NCBI RefSeq assembly: GCF_029024105.1
Contig: NZ_CP118963.1
Span: forward strand, 620,001 to 684,000
Length of the DNA: 64,000 nt
Source: Acinetobacter lwoffii
Lineage (GTDB): Bacteria > Pseudomonadota > Gammaproteobacteria > Pseudomonadales > Moraxellaceae
Direction of reading: 5' to 3'
A program made the translations under genes and the position numbers. Below, piece by piece: positions 46,399-54,607 of this stretch (the stretch's first letter is position 1; each line of letters starts with the position of its first letter). The notes beneath the pieces are model-generated. The model was given only the letters and a program-made list of their open reading frames with translations, was not told the DNA's origin and did no database searches.

Positions 46399-46434
46399 AA
46401 AAAATATCCCATTAAATAATGGGATATTTTTTTT
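46399..46434 (+). terminator. Rho-independent terminator of the lipoprotein gene
   Basis: The stem AAATATCCCATT/AATGGGATATTT is followed by T8. Confidence 0.85.
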
Positions 46435-46509
46435 ATAGATTTTATTTTCTTAAAATATTATTGTTTGAAAATTAACCAATAAAACCCCATATAAAACCCT
46501 AGATTCATC

Positions 46510-46749
46510 GTGTTTAGGGCAGCTCAATTGCAATATTATCTTGATCTTAATCATGACTCAGGTGTTGCCAATTACGAGATTGGTAACGAGTTTATTCGGG
46601 TTCAATTTAAGAAAACCTCGAAAGTTTATACCTACAGCTATAGCAGTGCCGGCTATCAGCATGTCGAAAACATGAAACAGCTTGCCCAATATGGCGATGG
46701 GCTAAATGCCTATATCAATCATCATACTCGACAGCTTTTTGTACGTTAA
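46510..46749 (+). CDS. Small protein with a KTSC-like pattern
   Basis: The 79-residue frame begins at GTG 46510 without a clear ribosome site. The body reads YEIGNEFIRVQFKKTSKVY, then TYSYSSAGYQHVENM, and LNAYINHHTRQLFVR. The strand-strand-helix pattern with the small final block is reminiscent of KTSC domains, but the match is by eye and weak. The lack of a start signal suggests either an N-terminally trimmed gene or a leaderless one. Confidence 0.45.
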   Translation: MFRAAQLQYYLDLNHDSGVANYEIGNEFIRVQFKKTSKVYTYSYSSAGYQHVENMKQLAQYGDGLNAYINHHTRQLFVR

Positions 46750-46862
46750 AACTGGTCTGCTTCTTGCTTCAATGAAAGTCCTAAAAGGCAAATATTTTCT
46801 AAAGAGTAAATATCTGCCTAGAAATAGTGCAAGTGCATATATTAAAAAGAGGGCTATCACCT

Positions 46863-47126
46863 ATGGATATTCAACAGCACGCACCAGAGTCAGGAAAATT
46901 AGATAAAAAAGCCCATTTCTATTCCGCATGGCCGCTCATCTTGATTCTTTTCGGGGGCGCGATTGGCTCGTTTTACGCTGTGATCGCTTACCTGCTTAAC
47001 CTGAAAATTTATAGTTCTGAACTGACGAGACTCAATAAGGTTCTGGCCAATCTGCTCTGCGGGATGTCAGCGATCAGTATCTGGTGGTTTAATGCACAAT
47101 GGATTCAGGCTGCTTTGTTTCAATAA
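46863..47126 (+). CDS. Small two-helix membrane protein, unknown function
   Basis: This 87-residue protein begins MDIQQHAPESGKLDKK. It has two hydrophobic segments (about 21-44 and 60-82), starting FYSAWPLILILFGGAIGSFYA and including LLCGMSAISIWWF. GAGGG lies about 10 bases before the ATG at 46863, so this start is favoured over an earlier in-frame one. Two polar turns suggest a hairpin in the inner membrane. I do not recognise a family. Confidence 0.65.
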   Translation: MDIQQHAPESGKLDKKAHFYSAWPLILILFGGAIGSFYAVIAYLLNLKIYSSELTRLNKVLANLLCGMSAISIWWFNAQWIQAALFQ

Positions 47127-47314
47127 ATAGTCCTCATGTCTTGAAGATAAATTGCAATAAAGTCCATTTTTATCGAAGAAAAAAGCGTAAAAATTGAAGG
47201 ATAGGGTTTATTTTCCTTAAATTGGATTAATAATGAAATAAATTTTCAAAAATTCTAAAAATTAAAAAAACATAGGAAATTAATCCCGCCCATCTTTGCC
47301 TAATATAGCTCTCA

Positions 47315-47496
47315 AGGGTGTGATGGGATCGGAAAGAGTAGCATGCTGTGAGCGGCGCAAAACGCGAGTGCAGTACGAACCCAAAAGGTCTCGATTCGGC
47401 TTAGGACGCTATAGACCAAAAGTTTATAGGCTATAAGATCAGGTCTTACAAAGAATGATAGTTGAAGTAAACCATTGCGAGTTTTCCCAACACCCT
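47315..47496. other. 182-bp element with paired ends, possible structured RNA or MITE
   Basis: The ends pair as AGGGTGT-ga-TGGGA (47315..47328) and TCCCA-ACACCCT (47485..47496), a 12-base stem with one bulge. Inside are a GGTCT...AGACC stem (47387..47417 approx.) and a TTATAGGCTATAA palindrome (near 47427). The block is visibly richer in GC than the AT-rich DNA on both sides. A TAATAT box (47301..47306) lies 9 bases before the left end. It has no long ORF. No target duplication is evident. Confidence 0.55.
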
Positions 47497-47649
47497 AAAA
47501 AATTCTCTAGCAATACATGCAGAATAAAAAATAAATATAAATCATAAGTTTAATAAAACTATTTATCCAAGCAAGATACAAATCAATCCTTCATTTCTCA
47601 AGATGATCTGTTATTTTAAAAACATCAGCTGTCCCCTAGGGGAATCCTC

Positions 47650-47898
47650 ATGAATCTCGATATCTGGTGTCGTTTTTTACTGTTTTGCACACTCATTAAT
47701 TATGTCATTCTCATGATCTGGTTCATGGTCTTTGTCTTTGCCCGAAACTGGATGAAGCAGGTGCATGGAAAATGGTTTCGGCTGTCAGACACCAGTTTTG
47801 ATGTGATTCATTATTCGGGTATGGCGGTGTATAAAATTGGCATTCTGCTGTTTAACCTGACACCGTTAATTGCAATCTATCTGATGAATCAAGGCTAA
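47650..47898 (+). CDS. DUF6868-like small membrane protein
   Basis: This 82-residue protein has two hydrophobic segments (about 8-30 and 60-80), starting MNLDIWCRFLLFCTLINYVI. A basic middle KQVHGKWFRLSDTSFDVIHY lies between them. The pattern of an N-terminal helix, an HGK/R-F-x-L segment and a C-terminal helix resembles DUF6868, whose role is unknown. A GGGGA ribosome site precedes the ATG. It lies about 150 bases after the 182-bp element and about 120 bases before the SIMPL gene. Confidence 0.7.
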   Translation: MNLDIWCRFLLFCTLINYVILMIWFMVFVFARNWMKQVHGKWFRLSDTSFDVIHYSGMAVYKIGILLFNLTPLIAIYLMNQG

Positions 47899-48020
47899 GT
47901 GCGGTGTTGTGATTAAATCTTCGTGTGATAAAAATAAGATCAAATTAGTATCATTTTATCGCTACTTGATAGCGTGGCAGGATCAATAAGAATGAAAAAA
48001 GATTTCAAAGGAGTTGAAGG

Positions 48021-48734
48021 ATGAATCAATTCAAACCGGCCCTGATTTTAGGTGCCTTGATTTGCTTAGGGATGATTATTGCCGGATGGATTCTGGGTAA
48101 TAGCGCGCTGAAAATTAAACAATATGAACGTATAGTTTCGGTCAAAGGCTTGTCGGAACGCGAAGTCAAAGCCGATGTGGCGGTATGGCCGATCCGCTTT
48201 AATGCCGGCAATCAGGATCTGGCCGAGTTGTATGACACCATGCAAAGCAATACCCAGGAAATTCAGACTTTTCTAAAAAATGAAGGCTTTAGTGCGGAAG
48301 AGATCACCAGCGCCTCACCCAGTATTACCGATAAATACGCGCAGCAATATGGTGGTGATGCCAATGTCGCACTGCGCTATACCGCCAGCCAGACCATTAC
48401 CGTCTATACCCACAACATCGATACAGTACGCAAAGCGCAAAGCCGTTTGGTGGTTTTGGGCAGAAAAGGCATTGCCTTTGCTGGAGATGATTCTGGACAA
48501 AGAACGGAATATTTGTTTACCAAGCTGAATGACATCAAGCCGGCAATGATTGAACAAGCCACCGAAAATGCCCGCAGTGTGGCAGAAAAATTTGCTGCCG
48601 ATTCAAAGAGCAGTCTGGGCAAAATCAAGTCCGCCAATCAGGGACTGTTTAGTATTGAAGATCGTGACAGCAATACACCCTATTTGAAGAAAGTCCGCGT
48701 GGTCTCGACAGTCGATTATTATCTGGCAGATTAA
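48021..48734 (+). CDS. SIMPL domain (DUF541) membrane-anchored protein
   Basis: This 237-residue protein has an N-terminal signal-anchor (about 6-28, LILGALICLGMIIAGWILGN) and a SIMPL domain. The domain starts at IVSVKGLSEREVKADVAVWP and ends with KVRVVSTVDYYLAD. DUF541 proteins form periplasmic oligomeric assemblies linked to oxidative stress and envelope maintenance. The ATG has GGAGTTGAAGG upstream. Single gene. Confidence 0.88.
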   Translation: MNQFKPALILGALICLGMIIAGWILGNSALKIKQYERIVSVKGLSEREVKADVAVWPIRFNAGNQDLAELYDTMQSNTQEIQTFLKNEGFSAEEITSASPSITDKYAQQYGGDANVALRYTASQTITVYTHNIDTVRKAQSRLVVLGRKGIAFAGDDSGQRTEYLFTKLNDIKPAMIEQATENARSVAEKFAADSKSSLGKIKSANQGLFSIEDRDSNTPYLKKVRVVSTVDYYLAD

Positions 48735-48814
48735 TCTATCTGGCTGTGCGCAGTGATTGACAGGCTAAATCCCGCTTGTTATTTTGCGCGCATTGCCCCA
48801 GATGCTACACCTAC

Positions 48815-49480
48815 ATGCCGATTAACCTCGACTTTATTTATTGCCCACCGCAAGAGCCGTTGCAGATTGTTTATGAAGATGATGATCTGCTGGTGATTGA
48901 AAAGCCGGCCGGATTATTGTCGGTGCCGGGGCGTTTACCTGAACATCATGACAGCGCTTATTTACGGGTTTTAGATCAGTATCCGCAGGCTAAAATTACC
49001 CATCGTCTGGATATGGCCACCTCGGGTATCTTGATGTTTGCCAAACACCGCGATGCAGAAGTGGCGGTGAGTAAAATGTTTCAGGCGCGCACCGTGCATA
49101 AAAATTATGTTGCACTGGTACAAGGCAAACTTGAAGGACAGGGCAGCGTCGAAGTACCTCTGATAACTGACTGGGAAAACCGTCCGCGTCAAATGGTGCA
49201 TTATGAACTGGGCAAAGCCGCCAAAACCTTATATCAGGCAATAGAATATCTACCCCAGCAAGACATTAGCCGAGTGTTACTGACACCTATTACCGGCCGT
49301 TCCCATCAGCTACGCGTGCATATGCTGCATCTGGGTCATCCCATTACTGGTGATAAAATTTATCATCCTGAACCCCAGCGCAGTCCTTTGAATCGTATGG
49401 CCTTGCATGCCAGTTATCTGGCCTTTATCCAGCCTTTGAGTGGTATCCCGGTCGAAATTAAGACAGCCATACCGTTCTAA
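48815..49480 (+). CDS. rluA: RluA family pseudouridine synthase
   Basis: This 221-residue enzyme isomerises uridine to pseudouridine in rRNA and possibly tRNA. The catalytic Asp is in the motif HRLDMATSGIL (about 66-76), and the family's ITGRSHQLRVHM and ALHASYLAF follow. Without an S4 domain and at this length it resembles RluA (23S U746 and tRNA U32) more than RluC/D. ATG 48815 gives the usual N-terminus (PLQIVYEDDDLLVIEKPAG). A longer in-frame start adds a cysteine-rich stretch that looks spurious. Confidence 0.9.
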   Translation: MPINLDFIYCPPQEPLQIVYEDDDLLVIEKPAGLLSVPGRLPEHHDSAYLRVLDQYPQAKITHRLDMATSGILMFAKHRDAEVAVSKMFQARTVHKNYVALVQGKLEGQGSVEVPLITDWENRPRQMVHYELGKAAKTLYQAIEYLPQQDISRVLLTPITGRSHQLRVHMLHLGHPITGDKIYHPEPQRSPLNRMALHASYLAFIQPLSGIPVEIKTAIPF

Positions 49481-50065
49481 TTTGATTCTGCTTAATAATC
49501 AGAGCCAGCTGGACACATGCTTTTTAAGCTCATAAATATGATGAGGATCAAGCTCTTAAACTGGGCAATCCGAATAAAAAAGTGTGAGAATTTATTTCGA
49601 TAACAGCGTGGAAATGAGTGGCTTTATAAGCATGTTCAAATGAAATTTTCTACTGATCCATTGCCTGATCGGCTGTTACTGCAGAATATAAATTTTAATG
49701 TTCGGTTTATCTCTTGACGATAAGCCTAGAGATTTTTTATTCTTTTATCTCCCGCTATAGGCCTGATGCCTTTATTTTTATGATTTTTTAACCTTCCTTT
49801 CATTATTTTTAAACTTTCAAATTATATCCTTTGATATAAAAAATATCGTAAGTTGTTTCAGAATGGATTTGTCTTGAGCTGGAAAGTAGTCAGTCATACA
49901 TGACTTGCACATAAAAATTTTGTAGAAAAATAAAATGAATGAATGACTTAGTATTGATCAACGGCTTTGATTATCTGGCCGAAGTGATGCAAAATTAATC
50001 ATGACTTTATAATAAATTTTTAATTTGATGGTTTAGGGCGCTGCCCGGGGTTAAAGGAAAGAACG
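49481..50065. other. AT-rich gap, no gene seen
   Basis: 585 bases without a supported ORF. T-rich tracts and scattered stops dominate. The 3' end carries AAAGGAAAG just before the DUF4041 gene. Nothing resembling a known RNA. Confidence 0.5.
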
Positions 50066-50998
50066 ATGCTCAGTATGGCTCTCTTCGTTCTCGCGAGTAT
50101 TTTAATATGTGCATTGCTATGGAGCTTAAAGGTACAGGCTTCATTACGCAGCAATATCCAGTTTTTACAGGAAAACCTGGATCATTCCCGCAGCAAATTG
50201 GCAGATTATGAAACTCAAGTCGATGAATTGAATTATGAAATCACCCAATTGCGGGTACAAAATGGCAGTTTAAACATTGCCCTGAATAAATATAAAAAAT
50301 ATCAGGATATCTGGGATATCGAGCAATATATTATTAACCGGACTTTGCAGGCCGAAAACTTTGTTGAAGCGACCAAGCTGGATGCTTCGATCATGATCGA
50401 TGATCTCAAAGCCTATATCGCAAGAGTAAAAGATTATCTTGCCCAGTTTCAGGCGCAGGCCGTGGCCGAGGTTGAGCAGGAGGCCCGACAAAGTTTGCAC
50501 GGTTATTATGAACAGGCTAAACAACAGCATCGCTTGCAAGAGGTATTGAGTGCTTTACAGCATAAAATACAGGCCCAGCGCTTCGGCTTGCAGCTTCCCG
50601 CAACACAGGTTTTAGAGCAGCTGATTGAGGGTTATAGCGAAACGGATGCGGTTCGGCATTTACGCAATGTCCGTGACAGAATTCAACAGGCCATAGAAAA
50701 ACAGCAGGTGGCGAGCTGTAATTATGTCGACGACAATCGCCGTCGAAGTACTATTGAAATCCTTAGTCTGGCTTTCAACTGTAAGGCAGATTTATATCTC
50801 TCTCAATTAAGCACAGAAAATCTGGGCGAGATATTGCAAGCCTTAAAGGATGATTATGTCTTGCTGAATTATACCGGGCAGGCACTGAGTCAGGCGATGA
50901 TTCAAGAATCCTATCTTGATCTGCGTTTAGAGGAGCTCAAGTTTGCTGCACTGGTTTTGCAATTGAAACAAGATCATCTGCATCCATACATCGCTTAG
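50066..50998 (+). CDS. DUF4041 protein lacking the usual C-terminal nuclease domain
   Basis: This 310-residue protein has an N-terminal membrane helix (about 3-23) and a long coiled coil (about 28-75). The core ends in NYVDDNRRRSTIEILSLAFN, DLYLSQLSTENLGEILQALK and ESYLDLRLEELKFAALVLQL, a good fit to DUF4041. Relatives usually carry a T5orf172/GIY-YIG nuclease domain after this, but here the protein stops. It could be a nuclease-free form or the head of a truncated gene. About 200 bases of AT-rich DNA follow without nuclease motifs. Confidence 0.75.
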   Translation: MLSMALFVLASILICALLWSLKVQASLRSNIQFLQENLDHSRSKLADYETQVDELNYEITQLRVQNGSLNIALNKYKKYQDIWDIEQYIINRTLQAENFVEATKLDASIMIDDLKAYIARVKDYLAQFQAQAVAEVEQEARQSLHGYYEQAKQQHRLQEVLSALQHKIQAQRFGLQLPATQVLEQLIEGYSETDAVRHLRNVRDRIQQAIEKQQVASCNYVDDNRRRSTIEILSLAFNCKADLYLSQLSTENLGEILQALKDDYVLLNYTGQALSQAMIQESYLDLRLEELKFAALVLQLKQDHLHPYIA

Positions 50999-51259
50999 AT
51001 CATGACACTCATAGGGCTAGAAGATTTTTACCAGAGTATTCTGAATGCCATAAGTTGGTTTAAATCCTGATATTTTTCAGGATTTTTGACCTTTAGGTAT
51101 CTTGAATATATTGATCCCCTTACTTATTTTTATATTTATAAAAATCATATGTTTATTTATGGTTAAAAGATAATATTTTTTGTCTGTATCTCGATAATGG
51201 TACAAAAATCAGCTAATCTTAAATGCAGAATAAAACAGCATCATAATAAGGATACTTCT

Positions 51260-51649
51260 ATGTCACGTGATTACAATCAATTCCCTGACGATGAAAATGG
51301 CAATGTACTGTGGCAAATGCATCAGGATGGCGACGACTTGCAAGAAGCGCACGAAATTGAATTTTCGATTGCCTTTGCGGATGAAGCGCAGGCAGATCGT
51401 TGTGCCTTGCATCTATTAAAAGAAGAGCAAAAAATCAGCCTGTTTCAGGACGAAGATAGCGATACCTTGGAATGGATCATCACGATTTATGTATATATGG
51501 AGCCTGCCTACGAAGATATCGTGGATCTGGAACAATGGTTCAGCAAAATCGCTGCACAATTTCAGGGTGAATATGATGGTTGGGGCTGTATGGCCTATGT
51601 CTATGATGATGAGCTGGATGACGAAGAGAGCAGCCTGCGTAGTAGCTGA
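51260..51649 (+). CDS. rraB: Ribonuclease E inhibitor RraB family
   Basis: This 129-residue acidic protein begins MSRDYNQFPDDENGNVLWQM, which matches the RraB family (regulator of RNase E activity B). RraB binds RNase E and modulates mRNA decay. The C-terminal FQGEYDGWGCMAY is also typical. ATG 51260 has AAGGATACTTCT upstream and is preferred over an in-frame start 21 codons earlier. Monocistronic with its own terminator. Confidence 0.9.
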   Translation: MSRDYNQFPDDENGNVLWQMHQDGDDLQEAHEIEFSIAFADEAQADRCALHLLKEEQKISLFQDEDSDTLEWIITIYVYMEPAYEDIVDLEQWFSKIAAQFQGEYDGWGCMAYVYDDELDDEESSLRSS

Positions 51650-51680
51650 GCATGCTTGTATTTAAATGATTTAAAGTAAG

Positions 51681-51706
51681 AAACCCGGTGCTGCCGGGTT
51701 TTTTTT
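51681..51706 (+). terminator. Rho-independent terminator of rraB
   Basis: The stem AACCCGG/CCGGGTT has a five-base loop and T8 in total. Confidence 0.85.
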
Positions 51707-51891
51707 ATTACTCTTTAATTGCTATACGAAGGTTTGAGCTTGAGTATAGATACATACTCATTATATATAGCCAGCTCAAAACTGGATAAAATAACTCAAA
51801 TGAGTACTTAACTCAGGCTGATGATGCTGAGGATTTAGTCACAACAAATGCAGGGAATATCCCGCAATAAAAAATAGATCTCTTGCGAAAG

Positions 51892-52362
51892 TTAATTCAA
51901 GAGCATCCAATTCACCATTCCAACAATTAAATTCATTCTTAGACCAAATCGTTTCCGTCTATTTCTATACCGTTCTGTTAATATCCGAAAATATTTAAGT
52001 TTGCCGTTGATATGTTCAATTGTGATCCTACGCCGACTGATTTCTTGGTTGATCTGTTTTGCTATTTTGGGTAATGATAAATTCTTAGGTTTCTTGATTG
52101 GAATGAGTAACTTACTCTTAATCTGATGAAATCCTTTATAGGCTAAATCTGCCATAATACAAGGATAAATGATCATCTCCTTAAAATACTTACGCGCAAT
52201 CGTCAGATCATGTTTTCTGCCACTTTCGACCTGTATACTTACAATTTGCTTTAGTCTTGGGTTAAAAATGACCTGTGTTTTTAGCGTATGTTTCTTCTTT
52301 TTACCGCTATAGAATTTTCTTTGTTTTTTTGGGACGCTCAATCTGTGACTCAGTGACATCAA
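51892..52362 (-). CDS. IS5-family transposase, frame B (C-terminal part)
   Basis: The frame-B product (about 140 residues if joined at the A7 run) carries PKKQRKFYSGKKKKHTLKTQ, the second Asp in MADLAYKGFHQIKS and the Glu in RRRITIEHINGKLKYFRILT. No independent start signal is clear. The protein is expected as a fusion to frame A. If the shift is not made, the IS is inactive. Confidence 0.75.
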   Translation of the reverse strand: MMSLSHRLSVPKKQRKFYSGKKKKHTLKTQVIFNPRLKQIVSIQVESGRKHDLTIARKYFKEMIIYPCIMADLAYKGFHQIKSKLLIPIKKPKNLSLPKIAKQINQEISRRRITIEHINGKLKYFRILTERYRNRRKRFGLRMNLIVGMVNWMLLN

Positions 52363-52705
52363 CGATCACATAATCACCTTCACTAAACTTTTGATTCCGT
52401 TTGGGTAATGCAAAAATCCGTGATTGAATCAGAGCATTTTCAACTTTATGAATAGTACGATTCACATTACTTTCAGCAAGATTATAGTCAGCGGATAATT
52501 CAATTTGAGTCCTATAACAGCGTAAGTAGTTTAGAGTTAACAATAATTGATCCTCTAAACACAAAGAATGCGGCCTTCCAGATTTTTTCTTGGCAAGTTC
52601 AGCGTGTTGTAACACCGATACCATTTTTAAGAATAATGGACGAGGAACTCCAACGAGTCGTTTAAATTCCCCATCATTAAATCGAGTTAAATTTTCATAT
52701 TTCAT
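52307..52705 (-). CDS. IS5-family transposase, frame A (N-terminal part)
   Basis: 132 residues, starting MKYENLTRFNDGEFKRLVGV, with a helix-turn-helix-like HQxA/RPHSLCLEDQLLLTL region and the first catalytic Asp in VIVDVTESQI. It ends RPKKTKKIL shortly after an A7 run at which the second frame begins. Continuation to frame B needs a +1 shift, or loss of one A from the transcript. Confidence 0.8.
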   Translation of the reverse strand: MKYENLTRFNDGEFKRLVGVPRPLFLKMVSVLQHAELAKKKSGRPHSLCLEDQLLLTLNYLRCYRTQIELSADYNLAESNVNRTIHKVENALIQSRIFALPKRNQKFSEGDYVIVDVTESQIERPKKTKKIL

Positions 52706-52772
52706 GGGGCTAGTATAAACAATTTTTTACTTTCGCAAGAGATCTAATAATAAGAACAAAGGACAAGAAAAA

Positions 52773-53219
52773 ATGAGTTACACCTTAAAAATGCATCGTG
52801 TGTTTAGTGCACCACCGGAGCGGGTGTATCGTGCCTTTGTACATCCGGATGCACTGGCCAAATGGCTGGCACCACATGGCTTTATTGCCAAAGTAGAACA
52901 TGCGGAAGTCAAACCCGGCGGCAGCTATAAAACGACCTTTACCAATTTTTCTACCGGAACCCAACATCATTTTCATGGCATTTATCATGAGGTCATTCCC
53001 AATCAGCTGCTGCGCTATACCGATCAGTTTTCTACCCCCGAATTGCAGGGTGAAATAGAGGTCACGATCATCTTTGAAAAAGTGTCAATCGGTACCGGTT
53101 TACACATTATTCAGGTGGGTTATCCGGATGTGGTGCCGCCAGCGGTATGTCATTTGAGTTGGCAGGAATCACTGCAACTCCTGTCTTTGCTGGTTAATCC
53201 GCAGATTTCAGACAATTAA
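52773..53219 (+). CDS. SRPBCC (AHSA1-like) family protein
   Basis: This 148-residue START-like fold protein has YTLKMHRVFSAPPERVYRAFVHPDALAKWLAPHG at the N-terminus (given here as VFSAPPERVYRAF and ALAKWLAPHG) and LSWQESLQLLSLLV at the C-terminus. Such proteins bind hydrophobic ligands in a beta-barrel cavity. Function unknown. AAGGACAAG precedes the ATG. The IS5-type element ends 28 bases upstream, so the original promoter was probably displaced or the gene is read from the IS. Confidence 0.85.
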   Translation: MSYTLKMHRVFSAPPERVYRAFVHPDALAKWLAPHGFIAKVEHAEVKPGGSYKTTFTNFSTGTQHHFHGIYHEVIPNQLLRYTDQFSTPELQGEIEVTIIFEKVSIGTGLHIIQVGYPDVVPPAVCHLSWQESLQLLSLLVNPQISDN

Positions 53220-53342
53220 TTCCTTGGATCTCCTGTGTTGGTTTCATCCCAATGTCCTCTCCATCAGCGCGCCTGACAAAAATGCTATACTGTGAGCTTA
53301 TTTGTTTCATTTATTTAATTTTTCTCTTTTTTCGAGGTTCTT

Positions 53343-53681
53343 ATGGGTCTGCCAAACTGTCCAAAATGTCAATCTGAATATACCTATGCAGATGGTGATC
53401 TACTGATCTGTCCTGAATGCGCACACGAGTGGAAAGAAGGTGAAGTCACTGAAGAACAAGTGATCATTAAGGATGCCAATGGCAATGTGCTGGCAGATGG
53501 TGATAGTGTAACGGTGATTAAAGACCTGAAAATCAAAGGTTCATCTTCAGTGGTGAAAGTGGGCACTAAAGTCAAAAGTATCCGTTTGTTGCCTGATGCT
53601 GCCGATGGGCATGATATCGATTGTAAAATCGAGGGAATCGGCCCGATGAAACTTAAATCCGAATATGTCAAGAAAGCTTAA
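53343..53681 (+). CDS. yjdM: Zinc ribbon protein YjdM (PhnA)
   Basis: This 112-residue protein has an N-terminal zinc ribbon ([20 protein letters not shown], continued by ECAHEW) and a C-terminal PhnA domain with the repeated [20 protein letters not shown] pattern. In E. coli the homologue lies near the phn region, but phosphonate activity is not shown. The ATG has GAGG upstream. Function unknown. Confidence 0.92.
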   Translation: MGLPNCPKCQSEYTYADGDLLICPECAHEWKEGEVTEEQVIIKDANGNVLADGDSVTVIKDLKIKGSSSVVKVGTKVKSIRLLPDAADGHDIDCKIEGIGPMKLKSEYVKKA

Positions 53682-53816
53682 ATTTAGCCCTAGACTAAAA
53701 TTCTGACGAGAGAATAATACGGTTGATGATTCGTATTATTCTCATTATTGCTGAAATTCTGGGCTAATCATTTTCCTGCCGCCCTGATCCTCGCATTTCG
53801 ATTTGAGACCACTTTA

Positions 53817-54179
53817 ATGCCGCACTTGCATCTGGAATATTCTGACAATCTGCAACATATCGAGATCAAACCCTTATTGGTTGCTATCCATCAGGCACTT
53901 TTTAACGCCGGCCATGTCACCGATCCCAATGATTTAAAAAGTCGTGCGATTATGCAGCAGGATTATGTGATTGGACTGAATGTTGTTACAGATCAGGCCT
54001 ATGTGCATGCCAAAGTTTCACTGTTGAGCGGGCGCAGTGTCGAAGTTCGTCAGGCAATTTCCGAATTGGTGCTCGACGTCATGCAGTAATATATTGCGGC
54101 CCAGCCAGACTTAAAAATACAGCTTTGTGTCGAAATCATTGAAATGCCAAAGCAGACCTATAGTAAAGCCATTATCTGA
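53817..54179 (+). pseudogene. 5-carboxymethyl-2-hydroxymuconate isomerase family gene, interrupted
   Basis: The frame begins MPHLHLEYSDNLQHIEIKPL with the catalytic Pro after Met, as in the HpaF/CHMI isomerases of the tautomerase superfamily. A TAA at 54087..54089 ends it after VLDVMQ. In the same frame the sequence goes on YIAAQPDLKIQLCVEIIEMP, QTYSKAII and a TGA at 54177..54179. The full frame would be about 120 residues, the usual CHMI size. A single-base change to TAA explains it. The short form lacks the C-terminal helix and strand, so activity is doubtful. Confidence 0.8.
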
Positions 54180-54607
54180 ATGATGGCTTTTATCTGCTGA
54201 TATCACATGGATCAAATGCCTTAAAACTTTATTAATGCCATACGAAATTTATAAACAGATCGACTTGGTCTGTAACAGCCCGCTATCTTATTCAGATCTA
54301 AAATTATTTCTATTTTTAAATGACGCTTTATGTCATTTACAGGCATGCAATAAAAGTTCTAAAGTAACTTTTAATCGCTGCTGATTTTTGAATCATCCAA
54401 TTTAGAAACAGCATATTCATCCTGATTGAAATAAAAATAATTTAAAAAATAATCTTCAGGTGAGCTGTATCCAATCCGGCAGTGGGAAGAGCAAAGCGAG
54501 AATAACGCTTTAGCATAGGCAAAATAATAAGAACAAAAGATCAGAAATCGGGTGAGTTGATTGAATCCCAGATTTCAGGTCTGACTTGTCCGATTGAGGA
54601 AAATTTA
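54180..54607. other. AT-rich gap before the NTF2-like gene
   Basis: 428 bases without a supported gene. A 15-base stretch (AATAATAAGAACAAA, 54523..54537) is shared with the region before the SRPBCC gene. Nothing else is clear. Confidence 0.45.

Larger units (their letters stand above)
51877..52744. mobile_element. IS5-family insertion sequence, two-frame transposase
   Basis: This 868-bp element has near-perfect ends GATCTCTTGCGAAAGT (left) and the same on the complement at the right, flanked by TA duplications (51875..51876 and 52745..52746). The transposase is split over two overlapping minus-strand frames. It sits 28 bases before the SRPBCC gene, in its upstream region. Confidence 0.88.

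Noticed and set aside
47315..47496. Reading the 182-bp element as 6S RNA because of its length and paired ends
   Set aside because: The conserved central bubble and 3' arm sequence of 6S are not seen, and it is not next to the usual ygfA/fau gene.
48776..48814. Extended N-terminus of RluA
   Set aside because: The added residues are Cys-rich and unlike the family; ATG 48815 gives the usual start.
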